NCBI RefSeq assembly: GCF_006151785.1
Contig: NZ_VDDD01000004.1
Coordinates: forward strand, 1-64,000
From: Paracoccus marcusii
Lineage (GTDB): Bacteria; Pseudomonadota; Alphaproteobacteria; Rhodobacterales; Rhodobacteraceae
Length of the DNA stretch: 64,000 nt
Reading direction: 5' to 3'
Shown one piece after another: positions 1 through 9,263 of the stretch (positions within the stretch are counted from its first letter, which is position 1; each line of letters starts with the position of its first letter). A program made the translations under genes and the position numbers. The notes beneath the pieces were generated by a model. The model saw only the letters and a program-made list of their open reading frames with translations. It was not told the origin of the DNA and made no database searches.

Positions 1-1746
1 GTTCAGCGCCCGGCGCCGCTCGCCCGCCGCATAGATGCCCGCGGGGCGGTCGGGGCCCGTCCCCTGCGCCAGATCGGCGGCGGGCACCGGGGTCAGGCCC
101 TGGGCCTCGGCGGGACGCCCGAACCCGTCCAGCACGGCCTCGGGCGTCCAAAAGGGTTGAGTCAGGTCCTCGGTCGCAGCCTCGGAGGGTGACAGGCGGG
201 CGGTAGCGACAAGGCGCTCCATCATCTGCGGGAACAGGCCCGACAGCGGCAGGTTCGACCATTCGGCATTGGCCGTCACATGGACCAGCACGACCTGCCC
301 CTGGCCAAGCCGGTCGCGGGTGATCAGCGGCGTGTTGTCGGACAGCGACGCGATCGTGCGCCCCGCCAGATCGGGCGCGGGCTGGGCCATCAGCTGCGCG
401 CGGACGGACACATCATCCGGCACGGGCAGGCCCGCAAAGGGACCGTCATCGGGGAACGGCGCGAGCCCGCGCGGGTCGCCCCAGGACAGCGCACCGCCGA
501 TGTCGCGCCCGCCTTGGCGCAGCGCCACGGGCAGCAGCGGTTCTTCGGCCAGGCGGTCGTAACCGGCCATGCGCGGCCCCGCAAAGCGGATCAGCAGCCC
601 ACCTTCGGCCACCCATTGAGTCAGGTCCAGCGTCTCGGCCAGCTGCACCTGATCTGCCAGCACGATCACGTCGGGCGCGGTGTCCAGGACATCGCCCAAG
701 GCGCCTTCGACCAAGTCGGTCGTGGGGGCCAGCGCCTGGCGCAGGTAGTGGGTTTGGGCCAACAGCTGCTGGCCTTCGGCCAGCGGATCGCCAACCAGGG
801 CCACCTTGCGGCGGCGCACGCGGTCATCCGCCAGAACGACCGCGCCGGCATGGGTCTCGGCCTCGATCTGAAAGCGAGTGATCCGGTTGCGCAGTTCGGG
901 CGGCAGGTCGATGGCCACGGGGCGGACGGTCAACCCGTCGGCATCCGTCGCGTCGCCGGGCGTGAGGCTGGCCAGCGCACGCTCGATCCCCTGCGGATCG
1001 GGGCCGATGGCCTGGATCGCCGGGGCGGCATCATCGACCGAGGTCAGCGTCAGCGACGGCGTGTCGCCCGCAGCCAGCGCCAGCGTCCGCAGCGGACGCG
1101 CGGGCGGCACGACCGTCACCGTGCCGCGATCCGCCAGGGCCGCCAGCCAAGCCGCGCGGTTCGGATGATCGGTCCCGTCCGCGATCCACAGCGTCGACAG
1201 CGACCCCTCCGGCGCATCGGCCAGCGTGGCGCCCGGATCGTCGGGCAGACGCGTCGACCAGGGTTGCGGCTGCGCCGCGCGCAGGCCGGACAGCAGGGCA
1301 TCGGCGGGCTGGAACGCCAGTGCGCCCTGACCCCGTCCGTCGGCCATCAGCAATGCCGCGGGCCGACCCGCGGCGGCGGCATCCGTCAGGGCGGTTTCGA
1401 CGCGTGTCTGGCGGGCCGCCCAATCGGGCGCGGCGGCAAAGCCTGCATCCATCACGATCAGCAATGGCCCGTCGGCCGCGGGCTGCACCACGGGGCGCCA
1501 GACGGGCCCCGCAAAGGCCAGGATCGCCGCCGCCACCGCCGCCAAACGGATCAGCAGCAGCCACCATGGCGTGCGGCTGGCGATGGGCGCGCGATCGACA
1601 AGCCCTGCCAACAGGGCGACGCCCGGAAAGATCACCCGCCGCGGCGCGGGCGGCATGGCGCGCAGGATCACCCACAAGACCGGCAGCGCGATCAGCGCGC
1701 CCAGCAGCCATGGCGCGGCGAAACCCAAGGGCCCCAGCAGCAGCAT
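1..1746 (-). CDS. BatA/DUF4159-type membrane protein, 3' end outside window
   Basis: The frame is open from ATG at 1746 to the left edge (582 codons, no stop), so the C-terminus is missing. The start shares one base with the DUF58 stop (TGATG at 1748-1744), which supports this start and an operon. The N-terminus has two hydrophobic segments (about residues 9-28 and 60-80) as in BatA-like proteins. A soluble region then resembles a von Willebrand/glutamine-amidotransferase-like fold, with no catalytic triad that I can point to. In this family the DUF4159 domain sits at the C-terminus and would lie beyond base 1. It follows a MoxR ATPase and a DUF58 protein, the usual trio. The family role is unknown; a link to envelope stress or metal-cofactor maturation is only inferred from MoxR partners. 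Confidence 0.8.
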   Translation of the reverse strand, partial: MLLLGPLGFAAPWLLGALIALPVLWVILRAMPPAPRRVIFPGVALLAGLVDRAPIASRTPWWLLLIRLAAVAAAILAFAGPVWRPVVQPAADGPLLIVMDAGFAAAPDWAARQTRVETALTDAAAAGRPAALLMADGRGQGALAFQPADALLSGLRAAQPQPWSTRLPDDPGATLADAPEGSLSTLWIADGTDHPNRAAWLAALADRGTVTVVPPARPLRTLALAAGDTPSLTLTSVDDAAPAIQAIGPDPQGIERALASLTPGDATDADGLTVRPVAIDLPPELRNRITRFQIEAETHAGAVVLADDRVRRRKVALVGDPLAEGQQLLAQTHYLRQALAPTTDLVEGALGDVLDTAPDVIVLADQVQLAETLDLTQWVAEGGLLIRFAGPRMAGYDRLAEEPLLPVALRQGGRDIGGALSWGDPRGLAPFPDDGPFAGLPVPDDVSVRAQLMAQPAPDLAGRTIASLSDNTPLITRDRLGQGQVVLVHVTANAEWSNLPLSGLFPQMMERLVATARLSPSEAATEDLTQPFWTPEAVLDGFGRPAEAQGLTPVPAADLAQGTGPDRPAGIYAAGERRRALN

Positions 1747-2605
1747 CAGCGCGCCCCCTGCCCCAGTGCCTGCCACAGCCAGTTCAGCGCCTGTGCGGGG
1801 TCGGCGTCCGTCAGATGCGTGCCGAACTGCCAGCCTGCCCGCCGCGCCTGCCCCTCCAGCCAGGCCTGTCGTTCGGCCAGCCGGGCCAGATAGGCCGCGC
1901 GCAGCCCGCCGGCATCGCGGCTGTCATGCCGCAGGCTGCCAGAGCGGAACTCGACCGCGCCGTCATAGGGGAAATGCGCCTCGTGCGGGTCCAGGATCTG
2001 GAACAGCAGGCCCGACAGGCCCAGGCCCGCCGCCTGCCCCAGCAGGTCCGCAACCCAGCCCGGATCGGTCAGGAAATCCGACAGGATCACCACCCGCAGG
2101 TTCGGTCGCAGGGCGTGGGCCGGGGCGGCATCCTCGGCGGCGGTACCCGTGGCCAGCTGTTCTGCCAGGCGGTCGGCCTGGATGCGGCCGGCCCGTGCGG
2201 GTTGGCCCAGCAGCCCGACCTTTTCCCCCCCGCGCAGCATCAGCATGCCAAGCGCCAGCGTCAGGATCTGACCGCGTTCGGCCTTGGTCGGGCGGTCGGG
2301 CCCGCCGGTGAAATCCATGCCGGGCGCGCGCGACAGCCACAGGGCGGCGGATTGCGCCGTCTGCGCCTCGCGGTCGCGCACGAACTGGCTGTCCGACCGG
2401 CCGGACCGCCGCCAGTCGATGCTGCGCGCCCCGTCGCCCGCGCCCGCGGGGCGGTACTGCCAGAAATCCTCTCCGGGACCGGCGCGGCGCAGGCCATGGG
2501 CGCCCGGGGCTACCATCGCGGCCAGCCGTTCGGCCGACAGGATCAGGCCGGGCAGATGCCCGGCGACCCCTTCGGCCCGCGCGCGCAGATCGGTGGGCGT
2601 CACGC

Positions 2606-2609
<4 letters not shown>
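1746..2609 (-). CDS. DUF58 domain-containing protein
   Basis: A 287-residue soluble protein of the DUF58 family. The family signature is clear at residues 49-70, with F-W-Q-Y-R-P, G-D-G-A-R-S-I-D-W and a following R-S-D. DUF58 proteins are almost always encoded beside MoxR AAA+ ATPases and are thought to be their adaptor or substrate. Here the gene overlaps the moxR stop by four bases (ATGA at 2606-2609), and its own stop overlaps the next gene by one base. There is no signal peptide and no strong membrane segment, so it should be cytoplasmic. The molecular function is not established. Confidence 0.88.
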
Positions 2610-3613
<1,004 letters not shown>

Positions 3614-3676
3614 GACATTGCCCCCGCGCTGGTTTAAGGAAAGCATAGGCAGTCCAGACACAGGCGACCAGATCGA

Positions 3677-4222
3677 ATGGCGGAAAACGGTGACAAAAGC
3701 GTGAACCCCGACGGGCTGGCCCAGGCCGCGGCGATCGCGGCCAAGGACGGGCCTGCGCCCGTGCATCTGTGGAACCCGCCCTATTGCGGAGAGATGGACC
3801 TGACCGTCTGCGCGGACGGCACCTGGCTGCACGAAGGCACGCCCATCGGACGCCCCGCGATGGTGCGACTGTTCGCCAGCATCCTGAAGCGTGAGGGCGA
3901 CCGATTTTACCTGGTCTCTCCGGTCGAGAAGATCGGCATCCGGGTCGAGGATGCGCCCTTTCTGGTCACCGATGCCGACATCGCTCAGGACGCGATCACC
4001 TTCGTCACCAACATGGGCGAACGGGTGACGGCGGGCCCGGATCACGCAATCATCATCCGCGGCACGGCCGAGGTTCCGCGGCCCTATGTCCATGTGCGCG
4101 GCGGGCTGGAGGCGCTGATCGACCGCAAGACCTTCTACCGTCTGGCGGCCGCGGCCGATCCCGGGCCCGACGGGCGCGCGGCGGTGCGGTCCGGCGGACA
4201 GTCCTTCGCGCTGGAGCCCTGA
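3677..4222 (+). CDS. DUF1285 domain-containing protein
   Basis: A 181-residue cytoplasmic protein that matches the DUF1285 family in length and character: a W-N-P-P-Y-C-G motif near residue 32, a 'dGtW-h-GtPI-R' strand, and a long beta-rich body. The biochemical function is unknown. The stop codon directly abuts the ATG of the next gene (TGA-ATG at 4220-4225), so the two should be translated together. The start lies 63 bp from the divergent moxR start, and moxR neighbourhood is common for this family in the Rhodobacteraceae. Confidence 0.85.
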   Translation: MAENGDKSVNPDGLAQAAAIAAKDGPAPVHLWNPPYCGEMDLTVCADGTWLHEGTPIGRPAMVRLFASILKREGDRFYLVSPVEKIGIRVEDAPFLVTDADIAQDAITFVTNMGERVTAGPDHAIIIRGTAEVPRPYVHVRGGLEALIDRKTFYRLAAAADPGPDGRAAVRSGGQSFALEP

Positions 4223-4981
4223 ATGCCGCAGTTCGCAGCCAATCTGACGACGCTGTTCACCGAACTGCAGATGATCGACCGCTTTGCCGCCGCGGCCGAG
4301 GCCGGGTTCACCGGGGTCGAGATCCTGTTCCCCTATGACATCGCGGCGCAGGACCTCTATCGCGCGTCGGTCAAGACGGCGCTGCCGATCGTGCTTATCA
4401 ACGCGCCGCCGCCGAACTGGGCCGGCGGGCCACGCGGGTTTGCCGCCGTTCCGGGGCTGGAGGATCGCTTTCGTCGCGATTTCGAACGCAGCCTGCGCGT
4501 GGCGCAGGCGCTGCGCGCGCGTCACATCCACATCATGGCCGGTCGCGCCGAGGGTGCTCAGGCGCTGGAGACCCTTGTCGCGAACCTGTCCTGGGCCGCG
4601 GACCGCGCCCCCCATGCCAGCCTGACGATCGAACCCGTGAACGACACCGACATGCCGGGCTATTTTCTGACCGATTACGGCATGGCCATCGACGTCATCG
4701 ACCGCATCGCCGCGCCGAACCTTGGGCTGCAGCTGGACACCTATCATGCGCAGGTCATCACGGGCGACATGCAGGCCTGCTGGCGCAAGGTCGCCCCGCT
4801 GGTGCGCCACATCCAGATCGCGGGCCATCCCGGCCGGAACGAGCCTGACGTCGGCACCCTGGATTATCCCGCCCTGTTCGCGGAGTTGGACGACTGGGGG
4901 TACCGTGGCTGGGTATCGGCGGAATACGCCCCCGTCCGAACCACCCAGTCCGGATTGGGCTGGCTGCACGCCGCCGGTTGA
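4223..4981 (+). CDS. hyi: hydroxypyruvate isomerase-like TIM-barrel protein
   Basis: A 252-residue protein of the xylose isomerase-like TIM-barrel superfamily, closest to Hyi/OtnI. Those enzymes interconvert hydroxypyruvate and tartronate semialdehyde, or 2-oxotetronate isomers. Visible features are the N-terminal N-L-T-T-L-F-T-E, a glutamate in T-I-E-P-V-N that would bind metal or act as catalytic base, D-T-Y-H-A-Q, and H-I-Q-I-A-G-H-P-G-R near the C-terminus. ATG follows directly on the DUF1285 stop. No glyoxylate carboligase or tartronate reductase gene is nearby, so the true substrate is uncertain. Confidence 0.82.
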   Translation: MPQFAANLTTLFTELQMIDRFAAAAEAGFTGVEILFPYDIAAQDLYRASVKTALPIVLINAPPPNWAGGPRGFAAVPGLEDRFRRDFERSLRVAQALRARHIHIMAGRAEGAQALETLVANLSWAADRAPHASLTIEPVNDTDMPGYFLTDYGMAIDVIDRIAAPNLGLQLDTYHAQVITGDMQACWRKVAPLVRHIQIAGHPGRNEPDVGTLDYPALFAELDDWGYRGWVSAEYAPVRTTQSGLGWLHAAG

Positions 4982-5019
4982 ACCCGCGCAACATCCGGTC
5001 GGATTTTCCTGTGCAACAG

Positions 5020-5045
5020 GGAACTTGCGCGCAGCGTGGTCCGTT
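5020..5045 (+). promoter_or_regulatory. EcfG-type (general stress) promoter candidate
   Basis: GGAAC at 5020-5024, a 17-base spacer, and CGTT at 5042-5045 exactly fit the alphaproteobacterial EcfG consensus. The element points at the 24-aa peptide gene, whose ATG is 69 bp downstream of the -10. A short perfect hairpin (5069-5084) lies in the untranslated leader. It is one of four such elements in the window. Confidence 0.6.
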
Positions 5046-5113
5046 TGCTGACAGATGCGTCGCCGTGTCGCGCCCCCGGGCGCGGCAGACGCCGAAAGCA
5101 AAGGGAAAATGCC

Positions 5114-5188
5114 ATGAACTCGATCATCTACATTGTCGGCCTGGTTGTCGTCGTCCTGTTCGTCCTGTCGTTCCTCGGCCTGCGTTGA
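5114..5188 (+). CDS. 24-residue single-span membrane peptide
   Basis: A tiny open frame ATG 5114 to TGA 5188. After Met-Asn-Ser comes an unbroken hydrophobic stretch rich in Ile, Val and Leu, ending in Phe-Leu-Gly-Leu-Arg, so the product is essentially one transmembrane helix with a positive C-terminus. A clear Shine-Dalgarno (AAGGGA) lies about 7 bases upstream. The gene is 11 bp before the glycine-zipper gene and both sit behind an EcfG-like promoter. I know of no named family, but tiny envelope peptides are frequent among alphaproteobacterial stress genes. Its job is unknown; it could be a regulator or partner of the next protein. Confidence 0.65.
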   Translation: MNSIIYIVGLVVVVLFVLSFLGLR

Positions 5189-5199
5189 GGGTTAACAGC

Positions 5200-6324
5200 A
5201 TGAACGAAAACCTCGAAGCAGCCGGCACCGGCTCGCGCCCCCATGTCGACTGGGCATCCATCCTTGCCGGTGCGGCCATCGCCGCGGGCGCCTCGGTCGT
5301 CTTCACGGGCTTCACGGCTGCCATCGGTCTTGGTTCCGTCTCGGCAGAGCCGGGCGAAGGTTTGGGGACGTTCGCCCTGATCCTGGTCGGCCTGTTCGCC
5401 TTCGCGTCCATGGTGGCCGTCTATGGTCTGGGTGGATACGTGTCGGGGCGGATGCGCCGTCGCACCCATTCCGGTGAGGACCAAACGGATGCACGTGACG
5501 GCATCCATGGCCTGACCGTTTGGGCAATCGGCATGATCCTGACGGGCATCCTGGCCGCAGGCGCGGTCTCCAGCGGCGTTCGCGCGGCCGGCAATGCGGC
5601 TTCGACCGCGGTCGAGGCCGCAGGTTCCGCCGTGGGTGGTGCCGTTCAGGGCGCCGGCCAGCTGGCCGGCGGCGTCGTCGGTGGCGTTGGCCAAATCGCT
5701 GGCGGTGCCGTCAGTGGCGTCGGTCAGCTCGCCAGCGGTGCGATTTCGGGCGCCGGTGAGGCCGCTGGTGGTCAGGACATGGGCGGCAATCCGCTGGACT
5801 ATGTGACCGACCGTCTGCTGCGCAGCGAGGCTGCGGCACCGGATCAGTTCTCGAACGAGGCGATCCGCAACGAGGTCACCGGCATCCTGGGCACCGTGCT
5901 GCGCACGGGCGAGGTGGCCGATGACGATCTGGACTATCTGCGCGACGCGCTTGCTGCCCGTACCGACCTGACCCCGGCCCAGATCGACGCCCGCGTCGAG
6001 GAAGCCGTGACCCAAGTCCAGGACCTGCGTGCCGAAGCCGAAGCCCGCATCGAAGAAGCGCGGACCCAGGCTGAGGAAGCCGTGGCCGCTGCCGAACAGC
6101 GCGCCCAGGAACTGCAGGCGCAGGCCGAACAGCAGCTGCAGGAGGCACAGGATGCCGCCATCGCCGCTGCCGAATCCGCCCGCCGCGGTGCGGTGTGGAG
6201 CGCGCTGTTCCTGGCCGTGTCGTCGCTGGTCTCTGGTCTGGCCGCCTGGATGGGCGCCATCAAGGGCGGTTCGGACCGCGATGCCGGTCGCGTCTGGGGC
6301 GGCCTGTCGCGTCGCCGCACCTGA
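5200..6324 (+). CDS. glycine-zipper and coiled-coil membrane protein
   Basis: A 374-residue protein of unusual build. Two membrane helices (about 18-46 and 56-80) are followed by a third (about 102-124). Next comes a glycine-zipper region (about 129-190) made of imperfect 11-12 residue repeats of the type V-G-Q-(I/L)-A-(G/S)-G-A. A long Ala/Glu/Gln coiled coil spans about 262-328, and a last helix sits at about 330-352 before an Arg-rich tail. ATG 5200 was chosen because everything upstream in frame is non-coding leader and the 24-aa gene. It resembles uncharacterised 'PhnA-like' membrane proteins of Rhizobiales, without clear enzymatic features. Glycine zippers suggest oligomerisation in the membrane. 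The EcfG-like promoter suggests a stress-induced envelope role, which is inference. Confidence 0.75.
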   Translation: MNENLEAAGTGSRPHVDWASILAGAAIAAGASVVFTGFTAAIGLGSVSAEPGEGLGTFALILVGLFAFASMVAVYGLGGYVSGRMRRRTHSGEDQTDARDGIHGLTVWAIGMILTGILAAGAVSSGVRAAGNAASTAVEAAGSAVGGAVQGAGQLAGGVVGGVGQIAGGAVSGVGQLASGAISGAGEAAGGQDMGGNPLDYVTDRLLRSEAAAPDQFSNEAIRNEVTGILGTVLRTGEVADDDLDYLRDALAARTDLTPAQIDARVEEAVTQVQDLRAEAEARIEEARTQAEEAVAAAEQRAQELQAQAEQQLQEAQDAAIAAAESARRGAVWSALFLAVSSLVSGLAAWMGAIKGGSDRDAGRVWGGLSRRRT

Positions 6325-6365
6325 CGGGACGTCTCCGTCCGACGCGACGGAACTGTGACAAGCAT

Positions 6366-6391
6366 GGCCCCCGACCCCCGTGTCGGGGGCC
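6366..6391 (+). terminator. stem-loop after glycine-zipper gene
   Basis: A perfect 10-bp inverted repeat (6366-6375 and 6382-6391) with a 6-base loop, 41 bp after the stop. No U-run follows, so it is either a weak terminator or an mRNA-stabilising hairpin. Confidence 0.5.
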
Positions 6392-6399
6392 ACACGCAT

Positions 6400-6428
6400 T
6401 TGCGGGCTGGCATTCGCGGCCCTTATCG
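6400..6428 (+). promoter_or_regulatory. sigma-70-type promoter of typA
   Basis: TTGCGG at 6400-6405, a 17-base spacer and TTATCG at 6423-6428, about 37 bp before the typA start. The -35 is good and the -10 moderate. Confidence 0.4.
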
Positions 6429-6465
6429 GCTAGGGCAGCCGCGAAACCTACAGATTAAGGCCGTC

Positions 6466-8286
6466 ATGGATATCCGCAACATCGCCATCATCGCTCACGT
6501 CGACCACGGCAAAACCACCCTGGTGGACCAGCTGCTGCGTCAGTCGGGCTCCTTCCGCGACAACCAGGCCGTCGCGGAACGCGCGATGGACAGCAACGAC
6601 ATCGAACGTGAACGCGGCATCACCATTCTGGCCAAGGCAACCTCGGTCGAATGGAAGGGCACCCGCATCAACATCGTCGACACGCCCGGCCACGCCGATT
6701 TCGGCGGCGAGGTCGAACGCATCCTATCGATGGTGGACGGCGTCTGCCTGCTGGTCGACGCGGCGGAAGGCCCGATGCCCCAGACCAAGTTCGTGACCTC
6801 CAAGGCACTGGCCCTAGGCCTGCGCCCGATCGTCGTGCTGAACAAGGTCGACAAGCCCGCAGCCGAGCCCGACGAGACGCTGAACGATGTGTTCGACCTG
6901 TTCGCCAACCTGGGCGCCAGCGACGAGCAGCTGGACTTTCCGCATGTCTATGCCTCGGGCATCGGCGGTTGGGCCGACGCGACGCTGGACGGCGAGCGCA
7001 AGAACATGGACGCGCTGTTCGACCTGATCCTGAAGCACGTGCAGCCGCCCAAGCAGATCACCCGCGCGGACGAGCCGTTCCAGATGCTGGCGACCACGCT
7101 TGGCGCCGACGCCTTCCTGGGCCGTCTGCTGACCGGTCGCGTCGAGGCGGGCACCGCCAGGGCCGGCGACACGCTGAAGGCGCTGTCGCGCGACGGCGAG
7201 CGGCTGGAGCAGTTCCGCATCAGCAAGATCATGGCGTTCCGCGGCCTGACCCAGACCCCGATCGACGTGGCCGAGGCCGGTGACATCGTGACGATCGCGG
7301 GCATGGCCAAGGCCACCGTGGCCGACACGCTGTGCCACCCGGACGTGATGGAGGCCCTGCCCTCGCAGCCGATCGATCCCCCGACCATCAGCGTCACCTT
7401 CGGCATCAACGACAGCCCGCTGGCCGGCAAGGACGGCAAGAAGGTCCAGAGCCGCGTGATCCGCGAGCGCCTGATGAAGGAAGCCGAGATCAACGTCGCC
7501 ATCAAGGTCGAGGACACCCCCGGGGGCGAGGCCTTCGTTGTCTCGGGTCGCGGCGAACTGCAGATGGGCGTCCTGATCGAGAACATGCGCCGCGAAGGGT
7601 TCGAGCTGTCGATCAGCCGCCCGCGCGTGATCTACAAGGAAGAGGACGGCCAGCGCCTGGAGCCGATCGAGGAAGTCATCATCGACGTCGATGATGAATA
7701 CACCGGCGTGGTGATCGAGAAGCTGACCGGCGACCGCAAGGGCGACCTGGTCGAGATGCGTCCCGCCGGCGTCGGCAAGACGCGCATCGTGGCCCATGTC
7801 CCGTCGCGTGGCCTGATCGGCTATCAGGGCGAGTTCATGACCGATACGCGCGGCAACGGCGTGCTGAACCGCATCTTCCACGGTTGGGCGCCGCACAAGG
7901 GCGCCATCCAGGGCCGTCGCCAGGGCGTGCTGATCAGCATGGAGAACGGCGTGTCCGTGTCCTATGCGCTTTGGAAACTGGAAGATCGCGGCAAGTTCTT
8001 TATCGGCGCCCAGGAAGAGCTGTATCAGGGCATGATCATCGGCGAACACAGCCGGGACAACGACCTTGAGGTGAACCCGCTGAAGGGCAAGCAGCTGACC
8101 AACGTCCGTGCCTCCGGCACCGACGAGGCCGTCCGCCTGACGCCCCCGGTCCGCCAGTCGCTGGAAGAGGCGATCGCCTATATCAACGACGACGAACTGG
8201 TCGAGGTCACGCCGAAGAACATCCGCCTGCGCAAGCGGCACCTGGATCCGCACGAACGCAAGCGCGTCGCACGGTCCGGCGCCTGA
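6466..8286 (+). CDS. typA: translational GTPase TypA/BipA
   Basis: A 606-residue ribosome-associated GTPase of the elongation-factor superfamily, involved in ribosome assembly and in growth under cold or other stress. G1 is A-H-V-D-H-G-K-T-T near residue 8. The switch region contains E-R-E-R-G-I-T-I, G3 is [11 protein letters not shown], and G4 is N-K-V-D. The C-terminal BipA-specific part, with [10 protein letters not shown], is intact. ATG 6466 has AAGG about 6 bases upstream and gives the family N-terminus M-D-I-R-N-I-A-I. A strong hairpin follows the gene. Confidence 0.97.
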   Translation: MDIRNIAIIAHVDHGKTTLVDQLLRQSGSFRDNQAVAERAMDSNDIERERGITILAKATSVEWKGTRINIVDTPGHADFGGEVERILSMVDGVCLLVDAAEGPMPQTKFVTSKALALGLRPIVVLNKVDKPAAEPDETLNDVFDLFANLGASDEQLDFPHVYASGIGGWADATLDGERKNMDALFDLILKHVQPPKQITRADEPFQMLATTLGADAFLGRLLTGRVEAGTARAGDTLKALSRDGERLEQFRISKIMAFRGLTQTPIDVAEAGDIVTIAGMAKATVADTLCHPDVMEALPSQPIDPPTISVTFGINDSPLAGKDGKKVQSRVIRERLMKEAEINVAIKVEDTPGGEAFVVSGRGELQMGVLIENMRREGFELSISRPRVIYKEEDGQRLEPIEEVIIDVDDEYTGVVIEKLTGDRKGDLVEMRPAGVGKTRIVAHVPSRGLIGYQGEFMTDTRGNGVLNRIFHGWAPHKGAIQGRRQGVLISMENGVSVSYALWKLEDRGKFFIGAQEELYQGMIIGEHSRDNDLEVNPLKGKQLTNVRASGTDEAVRLTPPVRQSLEEAIAYINDDELVEVTPKNIRLRKRHLDPHERKRVARSGA

Positions 8287-8315
8287 TACGCATCCACCGC
8301 GAGGTTGCTGAAATC

Positions 8316-8349
8316 ACAGGTCCGCGTGCCCCCCGGCACGCGGACCTGT
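8316..8349 (+). terminator. terminator hairpin of typA
   Basis: A perfect 15-bp stem (8316-8330 with 8335-8349) and a CCCC loop, 30 bp after the typA stop and followed by CCATTT. It is very stable, but the U-run is short. Confidence 0.7.
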
Positions 8350-8360
8350 CCATTTAGATA

Positions 8361-8376
8361 TGTCGCCAAGGCGACA
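8361..8376. promoter_or_regulatory. 16-bp palindrome, possible operator
   Basis: TGTCGCC-AA-GGCGACA is a perfect 7-bp dyad in the AT-richer gap between typA and the TetR gene. It is well placed to be the operator of the TetR repressor, but nothing in the sequence proves binding. The rest of 8377-8543 has no gene that I can support. Confidence 0.4.
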
Positions 8377-8543
8377 CTTCGTGCTATGATTGTATTATCC
8401 GAATTGCGCACCCGTTTAAGATGCACAAATTTGGTTGCTACACTGATTCCACGGCTGCTTTTCTGGGGCATTCTGGCCCTAAATCACATTCAAGTCATCT
8501 GTTTTCGTTTGGCCCACCCCGCAACGGATCGGATTGCATCGTG

Positions 8544-9188
8544 ATGAAACACCTGTCGGAACGCCGTGACCCCAGGGGTCTGCACGACCGCGCCATCAGT
8601 GCCGCGATGACGCTTGTCTTGGACCAACGCCGCCAGCCCCCCACGATTGCCGATATCGCCGAAGCCGTCGGCGAACCCGTCGAACGGGTCCGTGCCTTGT
8701 TCGCCGATGAACGCACCCTGCTGGTGGCCAGTGTCGAACAGGCGCTGGTCGTGCTGATCGACAGCTGCACCCGCGCGGTGGTCCGCGTCGATCCCGACGA
8801 CCCCGTCGCGCAGTTCCTGAGCCTGGGCGACACCTATCTGGATTGGGCCTGCCGCTATCCCGCGCAGTTCAGGCTGCTGCAGGACTGCGATCTGACCAAC
8901 GCGCGGCACGAACCCATCCTGCGCCGCTATACCGACAGCATCGCCGATCTGACGCTGCGCATGCTGGCACGGGCCCGCGATACCGGTCGCCTGCACCCGC
9001 GCGAGGATATCGCGATGCTGGCCCTGTCCGCGCGCTGCTATGTGGTGGGGCTTGCGCGGCTGGTTCTGGACGGTCGCCTGAAGGATTGGACCGAGGAACG
9101 CGATTCCCTGACCACCGCCAAGCATCTTACCCATGATTTCGTGCATCGGATGGCGCGCAGCAGCCAACCCCATATGGCCGGCATGTGA
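8544..9188 (+). CDS. TetR/AcrR family transcriptional regulator
   Basis: A 214-residue regulator. The N-terminal helix-turn-helix region (about residues 13-50) has the TetR pattern D-R-A-I-S-A-A-M ... P-T-I-A-D-I-A-E-A-V-G. The remainder resembles TetR C-terminal ligand domains of the WHG type (L-D-W-A-C-R-Y-P-A-Q-F-R-L-L). ATG 8544 gives a normal TetR N-terminus; GTG 8541 is an adjacent alternative, and the frame is open back to 8421 without a family match. The neighbours (typA, ahcY) are housekeeping genes, so the target may be its own promoter or a distant gene. The effector is unknown. Confidence 0.85.
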   Translation: MKHLSERRDPRGLHDRAISAAMTLVLDQRRQPPTIADIAEAVGEPVERVRALFADERTLLVASVEQALVVLIDSCTRAVVRVDPDDPVAQFLSLGDTYLDWACRYPAQFRLLQDCDLTNARHEPILRRYTDSIADLTLRMLARARDTGRLHPREDIAMLALSARCYVVGLARLVLDGRLKDWTEERDSLTTAKHLTHDFVHRMARSSQPHMAGM

Positions 9189-9263
9189 CGGATTAGCCCC
9201 TTTCGGACCCATGGTGCTTGCGGTATCCCGGTTGCAACCTGTGAATGACCGAAGAGAGCAGCC

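Noticed and set aside
280-1893. Long plus-strand open frame over the BatA/DUF4159 gene
   Set aside because: It runs antisense to a clear membrane protein gene, has a composition of Arg/Gln/His typical of shadow frames in GC-rich DNA, and shows no domain.
3614-5101. 496-residue N-terminal extension of the MoxR frame
   Set aside because: It has no MoxR similarity and lies antisense over DUF1285 and the isomerase gene. ATG 3613 has a proper ribosome-binding site.
5630-5770. Possible CRISPR-like repeat array
   Set aside because: The repeats are in frame, degenerate and inside a coding region encoding glycine-zipper units; there are no spacers of constant length.
8305-8544. Small 79-codon plus-strand frame after typA
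   Set aside because: It begins inside the typA terminator hairpin and has no coding bias or ribosome-binding site.
9189-9263. SAM/SAH or SAH riboswitch before ahcY
   Set aside because: The conserved core sequences of the known classes are not present by eye; no model search was possible.
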